Shown in pieces: positions 54,351 through 62,292 of a stretch of 64,000 bases of DNA. Source of the DNA: Flagellimonas meishanensis (GTDB taxonomy: Bacteria > Bacteroidota > Bacteroidia > Flavobacteriales > Flavobacteriaceae); the NCBI RefSeq assembly GCF_019880545.1, contig NZ_JAINVW010000001.1, forward strand, positions 1,054,001 to 1,118,000, in the 5' to 3' direction. Every line of letters starts with the position of its first letter. Position 1 is the stretch's first letter. A program made the translations under genes and the position numbers. The notes beneath the pieces were generated by a model that worked only from the letters and a program-made list of their open reading frames with translations, was not told the origin of the DNA and searched no databases.

Positions 54351-55265
54351 TTATCTATTTACCGTGGTGTGTTCCTGGGCTCTATCCTTTATTTTTGCCG
54401 AAGCACCTTCCATTCCCAGTTCAGGGATCACCAATAGGGGTATCTGGGTATGGAACGCCGTTTTTTTCACAATGGGCTCCCGGGTCATCTTTTCCATATA
54501 GCTGTGCTGATAGTTCAACAAAGCCAGCAAATGGATGTCCAGTTCCTTGGAAAATATTTCCAGGGTCTGCGATACCGAGTGCAGTTCGGAAACCGTGTGC
54601 ACATAATGCTCCACATCGCCCATATATCTCCGCAGCATGTTCAGGTTAAATTGCTGCAATTCGGACAGTGCCTTTATGCCGTATTGCACGTGGACGATTC
54701 GGATGGTGGCATGGAACATCCGGGCCATGTCCAGCAATGGGGTCAGTTCCGACTGGGTGTAAAAACGGTTGAAATCCGTAGCAAAGGCAATTTCGGAGGG
54801 CGTTACATAATCAAAATGATGCGGAATGGCCAAAATGGGACATTTTTTGACGCTTTTGATGATGCGTACGGTATTGCTACCCATAAAAATCTCATCAATG
54901 CCGGAAGCTCCTTTGGTGCCGGTGATTATCAGGTCTATGCCAAAACAGTCCACCATATCCTTCACTTCTTCCACCAAAAGGTTGAAAGAGGAAATGGTCT
55001 CAAATTGATGCAGCGGGTTTTTGTATTTTGATTTTATCTTGTCCACCGTTTTTTGCAAGCCCCGCTGGGAAGAATCCCTCACTGCATCAACAATGCGGAC
55101 CCCATCAATCATTTTTGCCATGAATCTGCTGCTGGGAATCACAGGGGTGTAGGTATTTAGCAAATAAAAGGTGCATTCTCTATCGCGGAAAAGCTGCATG
55201 GCATAATCAATCGCGTTCCAAGCATTTTCCGAAAAATCCGTAGGTACTAAAATCTTCTGCATCAC
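54351..55265 (-). CDS. tandem universal stress protein
   Basis: 304 residues with a first UspA domain (KILVPTDFSENAWNAIDYA to TGTKGASGIDEIFMGSNTVRII, the G-x2-G-x9-GS ATP loop) and a second, more degenerate one from about 155. Tandem Usp proteins are typical partners of cbb3 oxidase regions and are induced by low oxygen in several groups. Its upstream region carries the same palindrome and spacing as the ccoI and ccoS promoters, so FNR-like control is likely. Confidence 0.9.
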   Translation of the reverse strand: MMQKILVPTDFSENAWNAIDYAMQLFRDRECTFYLLNTYTPVIPSSRFMAKMIDGVRIVDAVRDSSQRGLQKTVDKIKSKYKNPLHQFETISSFNLLVEEVKDMVDCFGIDLIITGTKGASGIDEIFMGSNTVRIIKSVKKCPILAIPHHFDYVTPSEIAFATDFNRFYTQSELTPLLDMARMFHATIRIVHVQYGIKALSELQQFNLNMLRRYMGDVEHYVHTVSELHSVSQTLEIFSKELDIHLLALLNYQHSYMEKMTREPIVKKTAFHTQIPLLVIPELGMEGASAKIKDRAQEHTTVNR

Positions 55266-55284
55266 AAAAAAATAAAAGATGCAA

Positions 55285-55327
55285 TAAAATTAGAGCCCTG
55301 TTAATAGGGATACTATGATAATTGTCA
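55285..55327 (-). promoter_or_regulatory. FNR-like box and -7 element of the universal stress gene
   Basis: Plus-strand reading TGAT-AATT-GTCA at 55316-55327 (centre 55321.5). On the minus strand TAATTTTA (55292-55285), one base from TAnnTTTG, begins 29.5 bp from that centre. The gene ATG is at 55265. Confidence 0.7.
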
Positions 55328-55346
55328 GCTTTCGGAAAAGGGACCT

Positions 55347-56036
55347 TTAGAACCCCTCCACGATCTCTTTCAACTTTTTCTCATCCTTTATCCCAATCCT
55401 CTTGCCGGAAGTATGGATGTACCCTTTTTTCTTGAACTCGGAAATGATTCGGATGGCCGATTCGGTGGCCGTTCCAACTACATTGGAGATATCTTCCCGT
55501 GAAAGTGTCAGGGCCAAAAAGCCGTCCTTGTCCTCACCGAAATTATTTCTTAGGTAGAGAAAAGCCTCTGCAATACGCTGTTTCACAGTCTTTTGTGAAA
55601 TGTTCACTATCACGTCGTCCGCTTCCCGAAGATCATGGGCCATGTGGCGTAGCACCTCTAGGGTGAAATTGGGATTTTTCTGCAACGTGGTGTTGATGCT
55701 TTCCTTTGGAATGAAACAAACCTCCATATCGTTTATGGCCACAGCGGAAAGGTTTGTAGATTCTTCGGCAATCACGGAGCGTTGTCCAATGACCTCGCCC
55801 TTGGAGGCCAGTTTCACGATTTGATCCTTGCCATTGGCGCTCAGTTTGGAGAGTTTGGAAACCCCGTTCCGTACACAGAAAACACCATTTAACTTTTCAC
55901 CCTCCTGAAAAAGCGGCTCTCCTTTTTTAATGGTTTTGGTGATTTTGGAATCCGATACTTTTTTCAATTCCTCCTTGCTCATGGCCCGTAGCGAATTGAA
56001 CTGCCTAACAATACAATTTTCACACCTGCTCTCCAT
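55347..56036 (-). CDS. FNR-like Crp/Fnr transcription regulator
   Basis: 229 residues from MESRCENC. An ATG nine codons upstream (56063) is rejected because the exact -7 element at 56068-56061 would place transcription downstream of it. N-terminal CENC aligns with E. coli FNR Cys20/Cys23, and EVCFIPKESI aligns with Cys122; the Cys29 position is Asn (RQFNSL). A further Cys (GVFCVRNG) is present. The cNMP-type barrel is followed by a helix-turn-helix whose recognition helix TATESAIRIISEF keeps Glu and Arg of the FNR/CRP family. It likely senses oxygen through an Fe-S cluster and controls the cbb3 genes and itself. Confidence 0.88.
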   Translation of the reverse strand: MESRCENCIVRQFNSLRAMSKEELKKVSDSKITKTIKKGEPLFQEGEKLNGVFCVRNGVSKLSKLSANGKDQIVKLASKGEVIGQRSVIAEESTNLSAVAINDMEVCFIPKESINTTLQKNPNFTLEVLRHMAHDLREADDVIVNISQKTVKQRIAEAFLYLRNNFGEDKDGFLALTLSREDISNVVGTATESAIRIISEFKKKGYIHTSGKRIGIKDEKKLKEIVEGF

Positions 56037-56060
56037 GACCTGTTGATTTACCTGATTAAA

Positions 56061-56134
56061 CAAATTTAAGGCTTCATCGGTGAAATTTAACTGACAAAAG
56101 TCATATTTTTAGAAAGGAAGGTGTCTCAATTTTG
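56061..56134. promoter_or_regulatory. divergent fnr/ccoI promoters around one shared box
   Basis: TGAC-AAAA-GTCA at 56092-56103 (centre 56097.5). Leftward, TAAATTTG (56068-56061) is an exact -7 element beginning 29.5 bp from the centre. Rightward, CAATTTTG (56127-56134), one base off, also begins 29.5 bp away. One regulator dimer could thus drive both genes. Confidence 0.75.
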
Positions 56135-56154
56135 TCCAAGGTAAGCAAATGTAA

Positions 56155-58527
56155 ATGACAAACACTACATGTTATCATTGTGGGGATCAATGCGGAAAAC
56201 AGCACGTCCGCTTTGACGAGCGGGATTTTTGCTGTAACGGATGCAAGACCGTTTATGAGATATTCACCACCAATGGATTGTCCACTTTTTATGACATAGA
56301 GGCCAGGGCAGGGACCACTCCCAATGCTATCGAAGGAAAATACAATTTCCTTGACAACTTGGAAATTATGGAGAAGCTGGTAGAGTTTGATGAAGGAGGC
56401 GTACAAGTGGTCAACTTGGGCATTCCTTCCATTCATTGCAGTTCCTGCATTTGGGTATTGGAAAATCTGAATCGACTGCATAAAGGCATTTCCAGTTCGC
56501 AGGTCGATTTTCCGAAGAAAACCATCCGGGTAGCCTACCGAACAGATACCATCTCATTAAAGGCCTTGGTGCTGTTGCTGGGCAGTATAGGCTATGAACC
56601 GAATATTTCACTGGAATCCTACAATAAAAAGCAAGCCGGGGTGGATAGATCTCTTATCTATAAACTCGGCGTGGCCGGATTTGCCTTTGGCAATGTCATG
56701 CTGCTGTCCTTCCCAGAATACTTTGAAGTGGAGGAATTTTGGCTGGACCAATATAAACCGGTCTTCCGGTGGTTGATGTTCGCATTTTCCGTTCCAGTGG
56801 TACTCTATGCAGGAAAGGACTATTTCATATCCGCCTACAAGGGATTACACTCCAAATTGCTGAACATTGATGTGCCCATTGCCCTAGGCATACTGACCCT
56901 CTTCTTGAGAAGCACGGCAGATATCATGTTTGATTTGGGTTCAGGTTTTTTTGACAGTTTGACGGGACTGGTGTTTTTTCTGCTCTTGGGGAAATTCTTT
57001 CAGCAGAAAACCTATGCCTATCTCTCCTTTGAGAGGGACTACAAATCCTATTTTCCCATCGCTGTTACACGTTTAAAGGAAAACGGAGTGGAAGAGAACG
57101 TTCAGATTTACAAAGTAAAGACCGGGGACCATATTTTGGTCAGAAACCAGGAAATAATACCAGTGGATTGTAGCTTGGTCAATGGCATAGCCGAAATTGA
57201 CTACAGTTTTGTAACCGGGGAATCGCGCCCCGTGACCAAGGAGCCCGGCGAAAAAATGTTTGCCGGCGGCAAACAACTTGGAGGAGTTTTGGAGGTTGAG
57301 GTCCTGAAATCCGTTTCTCAGAGCTACCTCACCCAGCTGTGGGCCAATTCGGTTTTCTCAAAGGACAAGGCAAGCCAGTTTCAGACCATTACCGACAGTA
57401 TCGGAAAACGTTTTACAATCGCAGTGTTGACCATTGCAACCCTAGCAACGGTATACTGGTTGATTTATGACGCCAGTATGGCATTGAATGTCTTTACGGC
57501 CGTATTGATCATAGCTTGCCCCTGCGCGATTGCCTTGGCCGCCCCGTTTACTTTGGGAAACATGCTCCGCATATTCGGCAAATATGGATTCTATCTAAAA
57601 AACACAAATACCTTGGAAAGGCTGGCCAAGATCAATATGGTCATTTTTGACAAAACTGGAACATTGACCACCACCCATAGGGACACGATTTTATATGAGG
57701 GCATGGAACTGACGGAAGAGGAGACCGCATTGCTGAAGACCACACTTCGCGCATCAAACCACCCATTGAGCCGGTCGCTTTACGACATTCTAAAATCCAA
57801 TGAAATAATGACCTTGGATGAGTTTCAGGAACATACTGGAAAAGGAATTGAAGGGCGCGTCAAAGACCATTCCATGAAGGTTGGCTCCGCGGCCTATGTG
57901 GGAAAGCAAGGTTCCATGACCACGTCCAATACCGCGGTTTACATCAGTTCCGATGCGCATATAAAGGGAAAGTTTGTGTTCAAGAATGCCTATCGGGATG
58001 GGGTTGGGCAACTTTTTGGGGAGCTGGCCCAGCGGATGCAATTGGGCATCCTCTCGGGCGATAATGATGGGGAGCGTCAACAGTTGCAACACCTACTTGC
58101 CGCGGATGCCGAAATGCTGTTCAACCAAAAACCGGAGGATAAGCTCAACCATATCAAAAAGAAGCAAGAACACCATAACGTACTTATGGTTGGTGATGGA
58201 CTCAATGATGCGGGAGCACTGGCCCAAAGCGATGTTGGAGTGGCGGTATCCGAAAACATCAATGTGTTTTCCCCAGCATGTGATGCCATTTTGGATGCTT
58301 CTCAATTAAACAAATTGCCTAGGCTCATTAAGTTGTCAAAAAAATCCATGCGCATTATAAAGCTCAGCTTTTTGCTGTCACTGGCTTATAATTTGGTAGG
58401 ACTGTATTTCGCCGTTACGGGGCAATTGCAACCTGTCATAGCTGCAATTTTGATGCCTTTGAGTTCCATAAGCATTGTGGCCTTCACCACACTTGGCACA
58501 AATTGGGTCGGTAAGCAATTAAAATAA
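56155..58527 (+). CDS. ccoI: copper-translocating P1B ATPase for cbb3 oxidase (CcoI/FixI)
   Basis: 790 residues. The N-terminus has a Cys-rich metal-binding region (CYHCGDQCGKQH, DFCCNGCKTVYE) and an HMA-like IHCSSCIW near 100. Transmembrane CPC is at 455-457 in IACPCAIALAAP; DKTGTLT starts at Asp499; VGDGLNDAGAL near 680 completes the P-type ATPase. CcoI supplies copper for assembly of the CcoN active site. It starts the cbb3 cluster and is transcribed from the box shared with the fnr-like gene. Confidence 0.95.
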   Translation: MTNTTCYHCGDQCGKQHVRFDERDFCCNGCKTVYEIFTTNGLSTFYDIEARAGTTPNAIEGKYNFLDNLEIMEKLVEFDEGGVQVVNLGIPSIHCSSCIWVLENLNRLHKGISSSQVDFPKKTIRVAYRTDTISLKALVLLLGSIGYEPNISLESYNKKQAGVDRSLIYKLGVAGFAFGNVMLLSFPEYFEVEEFWLDQYKPVFRWLMFAFSVPVVLYAGKDYFISAYKGLHSKLLNIDVPIALGILTLFLRSTADIMFDLGSGFFDSLTGLVFFLLLGKFFQQKTYAYLSFERDYKSYFPIAVTRLKENGVEENVQIYKVKTGDHILVRNQEIIPVDCSLVNGIAEIDYSFVTGESRPVTKEPGEKMFAGGKQLGGVLEVEVLKSVSQSYLTQLWANSVFSKDKASQFQTITDSIGKRFTIAVLTIATLATVYWLIYDASMALNVFTAVLIIACPCAIALAAPFTLGNMLRIFGKYGFYLKNTNTLERLAKINMVIFDKTGTLTTTHRDTILYEGMELTEEETALLKTTLRASNHPLSRSLYDILKSNEIMTLDEFQEHTGKGIEGRVKDHSMKVGSAAYVGKQGSMTTSNTAVYISSDAHIKGKFVFKNAYRDGVGQLFGELAQRMQLGILSGDNDGERQQLQHLLAADAEMLFNQKPEDKLNHIKKKQEHHNVLMVGDGLNDAGALAQSDVGVAVSENINVFSPACDAILDASQLNKLPRLIKLSKKSMRIIKLSFLLSLAYNLVGLYFAVTGQLQPVIAAILMPLSSISIVAFTTLGTNWVGKQLK

Positions 58528-58536
58528 TTCTAAATG

Positions 58537-58579
58537 TGATAAATGTCATTTTTTGAACATCACCATAAAACTAGTTTTA
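58537..58579 (+). promoter_or_regulatory. FNR-like box and -7 element before ccoS-ccoN
   Basis: TGAT-AAAT-GTCA at 58537-58548 (centre 58542.5) and TAGTTTTA at 58572-58579 (one base off TAnnTTTG), 29.5 bp away. It gives the oxidase structural genes their own promoter in the gap after ccoI; ccoS begins at 58599. Confidence 0.75.
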
Positions 58580-58598
58580 CGCCTAAATTAAATCAGGT

Positions 58599-58805
58599 AT
58601 GAGTGTCATTTATGTGTTATTGGCCATAAGCATTTCTGTTGCGCTGGCCTTTTTCGCCGCTTTTTTGTTTTCTGTAAAAAGCGGACAATATGATGACACC
58701 TACACACCTTCCGTCCGCATGCTCTTCGAGGATGAAATTGTGAGTCATCAAGACGACACGGACAGCAAATCAAAATCCAGTCAAACGAAAAGTACAAACC
58801 AATAA
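58599..58805 (+). CDS. ccoS: cbb3 oxidase assembly protein CcoS
   Basis: 68 residues. One membrane helix (VIYVLLAISISVALAFFAAFLFSV) followed by the family string SGQYDDTYTPSVRMLFEDE. CcoS is needed for inserting redox cofactors into the cbb3 oxidase. Only 2 bp separate it from ccoNO. Confidence 0.93.
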   Translation: MSVIYVLLAISISVALAFFAAFLFSVKSGQYDDTYTPSVRMLFEDEIVSHQDDTDSKSKSSQTKSTNQ

Positions 58806-58807
58806 AT

Positions 58808-61012
58808 ATGGAAATACAGCAGTTTAGCTACGATAACAAGATCGTACAGAAGTTCTTATACGCCACCATGCTCTGGGGTGTGGTCGGTATGTTGGTGGGC
58901 CTATTGTTGGCCTTTATGTTTTTGTTCCCCAACGTAACGGATGGCATTTCATGGTTGAGTTTTGGCCGAATTAGGCCATTGCATACCAATGCGGTGATTT
59001 TTGCCTTTGTTGGTAACGCCATTTTTGCCGGGGTCTACTATTCGCTCCAGCGACTACTTAAAGCCAGGATGTTCAGTGATTTTCTGAGCAACTTCAATTT
59101 TTGGGGCTGGCAATTGATCATAGTGGCCGCTGCGGTAACATTGCCGTTGGGCTATACCACATCCAAAGAGTACGCAGAGCTGGAGTGGCCCATTGATTTG
59201 GCGATTGCCGTGGTTTGGGTAGCCTTCGGCTGGAACATGATCGGTACCATCCTAAAAAGAAGACAACGGCATTTATATGTGGCCATTTGGTTCTATCTGG
59301 CAACTTTTGTCACCGTAGCCGTATTGCATATATTCAACAGTTTGGAATTGCCTGTATCCGCATTGAAAAGTTATTCGGTGTATGCAGGAGTACAAGATGC
59401 CCTGGTGCAATGGTGGTACGGACACAATGCTGTGGCATTTTTCCTGACTACCCCCTTCTTGGGATTGATGTACTATTTCGTTCCCAAAGCGGCCAATAGG
59501 CCAATTTATTCATACCGACTTTCCATAGTCCACTTTTGGTCATTGATTTTCATCTACATCTGGGCAGGACCGCACCACTTGCTGTATTCCTCATTGCCAG
59601 ATTGGGCCCAGAACCTGGGTGTTGTCTTTTCCGTCATGTTGATTGCACCTTCATGGGGAGGTATGATCAATGGGTTGTTGACACTTCGTGGGGTATGGGA
59701 CAAAGTGCGTAGCGACGCCACACTAAAATTCATGGTGGTCGCTATTACCGGATATGGTATGGCCACCTTTGAAGGGCCCATGCTATCCTTGAAAAATGTA
59801 AATGCCATCGCCCACTTTAGTGATTGGATCATTGCCCACGTACACGTGGGTGCACTGGCCTGGAATGGGTTCCTCACCTTTGGTATGATCTATTGGCTTG
59901 TTCCCAAAATGTTCAAGACTACGCTGTATTCCAAAGGGCTGGCGAACTTCCACTTTTGGATAGGGACCTTGGGTATTGTGCTCTACGCTCTGCCCATGTA
60001 TGTAGCCGGATTTACCCAAGCATTGATGTGGAAAGATTTCAATCCAGATGGAACCTTGGTATACGGTAACTTCTTGGAAACCGTCACTCAGATTATACCC
60101 ATGTACTGGATGCGGGCCATTGGAGGCAGCATGTTCATTGTGGGTATGCTTATAATGATCTATAATGTGATAGTGACCATCAGAAAGGGAAGCAAGGTGG
60201 AAGACGAACTTGCTGAAGCACCGGCCTTGACCAGGGTTGCCAAAGGCAGGGTGGCAGGAGAAACTTTCCACAACTGGTTGGAAAGAAGGCCGATACAGTT
60301 GACCATATTGGCCACTGTCGCCATTTTGATTGGGGGAATTGTTCAGATTGTGCCCACCATTTTGGTGAAATCAAACATCCCGACAATCACCAGCGTAAAA
60401 CCATACACCCCATTGGAGTTGGAAGGAAGGGACCTTTACATCCGTGAGGGATGTGTTGGGTGCCACTCACAAATGATAAGACCTTTCCGAAGCGAAGTGG
60501 AACGCTATGGAGAGTATGCCAAGGCTGGGGAATTCGTTTACGACCACCCGTTCCTGTGGGGAAGCAAGCGTACGGGCCCCGACTTGCTCCGGGTTGGTGG
60601 AAAGTATTCCGACAATTGGCACTTGAACCATATGTACGATCCACAGAGCACCTCTGCCGGCTCCATAATGCCTGCCTACCAATGGTTGGTAAGGGATAAA
60701 CATGATCGGAGTGAGGTGGAGAGCAAAATGGAGGTAATGGTGAAACTAGGGGTTCCCTATACCGAGGAGGACATTGCCAATGCCCAGGAAGCTATGGCAA
60801 TCCAAGCCGCTCAGATAGAACAGAACCTCTACGCAGATCCCGAATTTGCAAGGACATACGAAGCGGATAAAAAATATGCCCAAGAAAACGGGGAAGACTT
60901 CGTAGAGATGCGCGACCGTGAAATTGTAGCGCTTATTGCCTACCTACAGCGTTTGGGTACGGATATTAAAGTAAAGGAAACTGAAGAATTGCTTTCAGAG
61001 AATAAAGAATAA
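58808..61012 (+). CDS. ccoN: cbb3-type cytochrome c oxidase, fused CcoN-CcoO
   Basis: 734 residues that join two subunits. Residues 1-~470 are CcoN: about 12 membrane helices with heme and CuB ligand His residues (QWWYGHNAVAFFLT, WAGPHHLLYSS, AHVHVGALAWNGF). Residues from ~490 are CcoO: one membrane helix, then heme c motif CVGCH at 549-553 and MIRPFRSEVERYGEY, GPDLLRVGGKYS. The fusion is known from Bacteroidota. The complex reduces oxygen with high affinity while pumping protons, and takes electrons from cytochrome c. Confidence 0.96.
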   Translation: MEIQQFSYDNKIVQKFLYATMLWGVVGMLVGLLLAFMFLFPNVTDGISWLSFGRIRPLHTNAVIFAFVGNAIFAGVYYSLQRLLKARMFSDFLSNFNFWGWQLIIVAAAVTLPLGYTTSKEYAELEWPIDLAIAVVWVAFGWNMIGTILKRRQRHLYVAIWFYLATFVTVAVLHIFNSLELPVSALKSYSVYAGVQDALVQWWYGHNAVAFFLTTPFLGLMYYFVPKAANRPIYSYRLSIVHFWSLIFIYIWAGPHHLLYSSLPDWAQNLGVVFSVMLIAPSWGGMINGLLTLRGVWDKVRSDATLKFMVVAITGYGMATFEGPMLSLKNVNAIAHFSDWIIAHVHVGALAWNGFLTFGMIYWLVPKMFKTTLYSKGLANFHFWIGTLGIVLYALPMYVAGFTQALMWKDFNPDGTLVYGNFLETVTQIIPMYWMRAIGGSMFIVGMLIMIYNVIVTIRKGSKVEDELAEAPALTRVAKGRVAGETFHNWLERRPIQLTILATVAILIGGIVQIVPTILVKSNIPTITSVKPYTPLELEGRDLYIREGCVGCHSQMIRPFRSEVERYGEYAKAGEFVYDHPFLWGSKRTGPDLLRVGGKYSDNWHLNHMYDPQSTSAGSIMPAYQWLVRDKHDRSEVESKMEVMVKLGVPYTEEDIANAQEAMAIQAAQIEQNLYADPEFARTYEADKKYAQENGEDFVEMRDREIVALIAYLQRLGTDIKVKETEELLSENKE

Positions 61013-61022
61013 AAAATGAACC

Positions 61023-61091
61023 ATGAGCCAAGACCAAGACAAAACGATGGGCTATACCTATCACGTCTTGATTCTTGTATCTAAAAGCTAA
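61023..61091 (+). repeat. inverted heptamer/hexamer element between ccoNO and ccoQ
   Basis: Tandem CAAGAC (61029-61034, 61035-61040) pairs with GTCTTG-A-TTCTTG (61065-61077), which itself continues as 7-base units TCTTGAT, TCTTGTA, TCTAAAA. It could fold into an mRNA hairpin inside the operon. A 22-codon ORF (ATG 61023 to TAA 61091) spans it but has no recognisable product. Confidence 0.45.
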
Positions 61092-61098
61092 TAGAACC

Positions 61099-61287
61099 AT
61101 GTTGAAATTTGTAAAGAATCATATGGAAAGCATAGAGGGCGTTGCCAACTATCCCATGATATCCCTTTTGATATTCTTTCTGTTTTTTGTGGCCTTGTTT
61201 TGGTGGGTATTTTCCGCTTCAAAAGAGCACATAAAGGAGATGGAGGAACTGCCCTTGGACAATAGTAATCAACAAAACAAACCATAA
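61099..61287 (+). CDS. ccoQ: small cbb3 oxidase subunit CcoQ-like
   Basis: 62 residues from MLKFVKNHMESIEGV. One membrane helix (MISLLIFFLFFVALFWWVFSA) followed by a short charged tail, as in CcoQ/FixQ, which stabilises the cbb3 complex. The N-terminal amphipathic helix is somewhat longer than in E. coli-type CcoQ. Located between ccoNO and ccoP, the canonical place. Confidence 0.85.
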   Translation: MLKFVKNHMESIEGVANYPMISLLIFFLFFVALFWWVFSASKEHIKEMEELPLDNSNQQNKP

Positions 61288-61291
61288 TATT

Positions 61292-62239
61292 ATGAGCACA
61301 AGAACACCTTGGTGGATTCGGGTCCCCGTACTATTCTTTTTGATCTTCGGATTGATGGAATATTTCATCGATTCCGGTGAAAAACCGGCCATTATTGAAT
61401 ATCCTATCACGCAGTTTTTCATGTTCATGGTCTTGATGTTGTTGATAGCCATAGAGCTTATTGTAAAGTCTGTGGAAAACATCATGTTCCAGACCTTGAC
61501 CGAGGAGGGCAAGGAACGCTATCTGGCCTCTAAAAGCAAGAAAGTGGAATGGAAATGGGCCAAAAACTTGTACCAGCGTCTTACCAAAAGTCGCTCCCTT
61601 GAACGGGAAGAGGAGATTATTTTGGACCACAACTATGACGGAATCAGGGAGTTGGACAACGTATTGCCCCCATGGTGGGTATATCTTTTCTATGCTACCA
61701 TCATTTTCAGTGTGGTATACCTGGTTCGATTCCATATAGTTGGGGATTATGATCAAGCGCTGGAATATGAACAGGAAGTCGCAGCCGCCCAGATGGCCAT
61801 TGAAGAATACAAAAAAACAGCCAAGAATTTGGTGGATGTGAATACCGTTGAATTTTTGACCGATGCTTCGGACTTGGCCGCTGGCGAAAAGATTTTTGTG
61901 CAAAATTGCGTGGTATGCCACATGGCTGATGGTGGTGGCGGAATTGGGCCTAACCTTGCCGATGAATATTGGATTTTGGGCGGAGGCATCAAGAACGTCT
62001 TCAATACCATTTCCGAAGGAGGAAGGGACGGTAAAGGGATGGTAGCCTGGAAACAGACGCTCAAACCATTAGAGATGGCCCAAGTGGCCAGCTACGTATT
62101 GACCTTGGGCGAAAACACGCCGGCCAATCCCAAGGCACCGGAAGGTGAAATTTGGGTAGACCCAGACGCACCACAATCGGAAGAAACGCCTGCAACGGAA
62201 CAAGTCTCTGACTCGACCGATGTGGCCATGAATAAGTAG
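61292..62239 (+). CDS. ccoP: cbb3 oxidase subunit CcoP, single heme
   Basis: 315 residues. Membrane segments near 9-26, 43-60 and 127-145 precede a CcoP N-terminal signature (LDHNYDGIRELDNVLPPWW near 108-126). Only one heme c motif is present, CVVCH at 206-210, followed by GIGPNLADEYWILGGG. Proteobacterial CcoP has two hemes, so this is the shorter electron-entry subunit. A Pro/Glu-rich tail closes the protein. Only 4 bp after ccoQ. Confidence 0.92.
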   Translation: MSTRTPWWIRVPVLFFLIFGLMEYFIDSGEKPAIIEYPITQFFMFMVLMLLIAIELIVKSVENIMFQTLTEEGKERYLASKSKKVEWKWAKNLYQRLTKSRSLEREEEIILDHNYDGIRELDNVLPPWWVYLFYATIIFSVVYLVRFHIVGDYDQALEYEQEVAAAQMAIEEYKKTAKNLVDVNTVEFLTDASDLAAGEKIFVQNCVVCHMADGGGGIGPNLADEYWILGGGIKNVFNTISEGGRDGKGMVAWKQTLKPLEMAQVASYVLTLGENTPANPKAPEGEIWVDPDAPQSEETPATEQVSDSTDVAMNK

Positions 62240-62292
62240 TGGGGACAAAAGGCCATTCACAATAAGGCCTGTTCCTTGATGATACAATTGCA

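Noticed and set aside
54450..55031. 193-codon ORF opposite the universal stress gene
   Set aside because: Antisense to conserved Usp motifs, with no family resemblance of its own.
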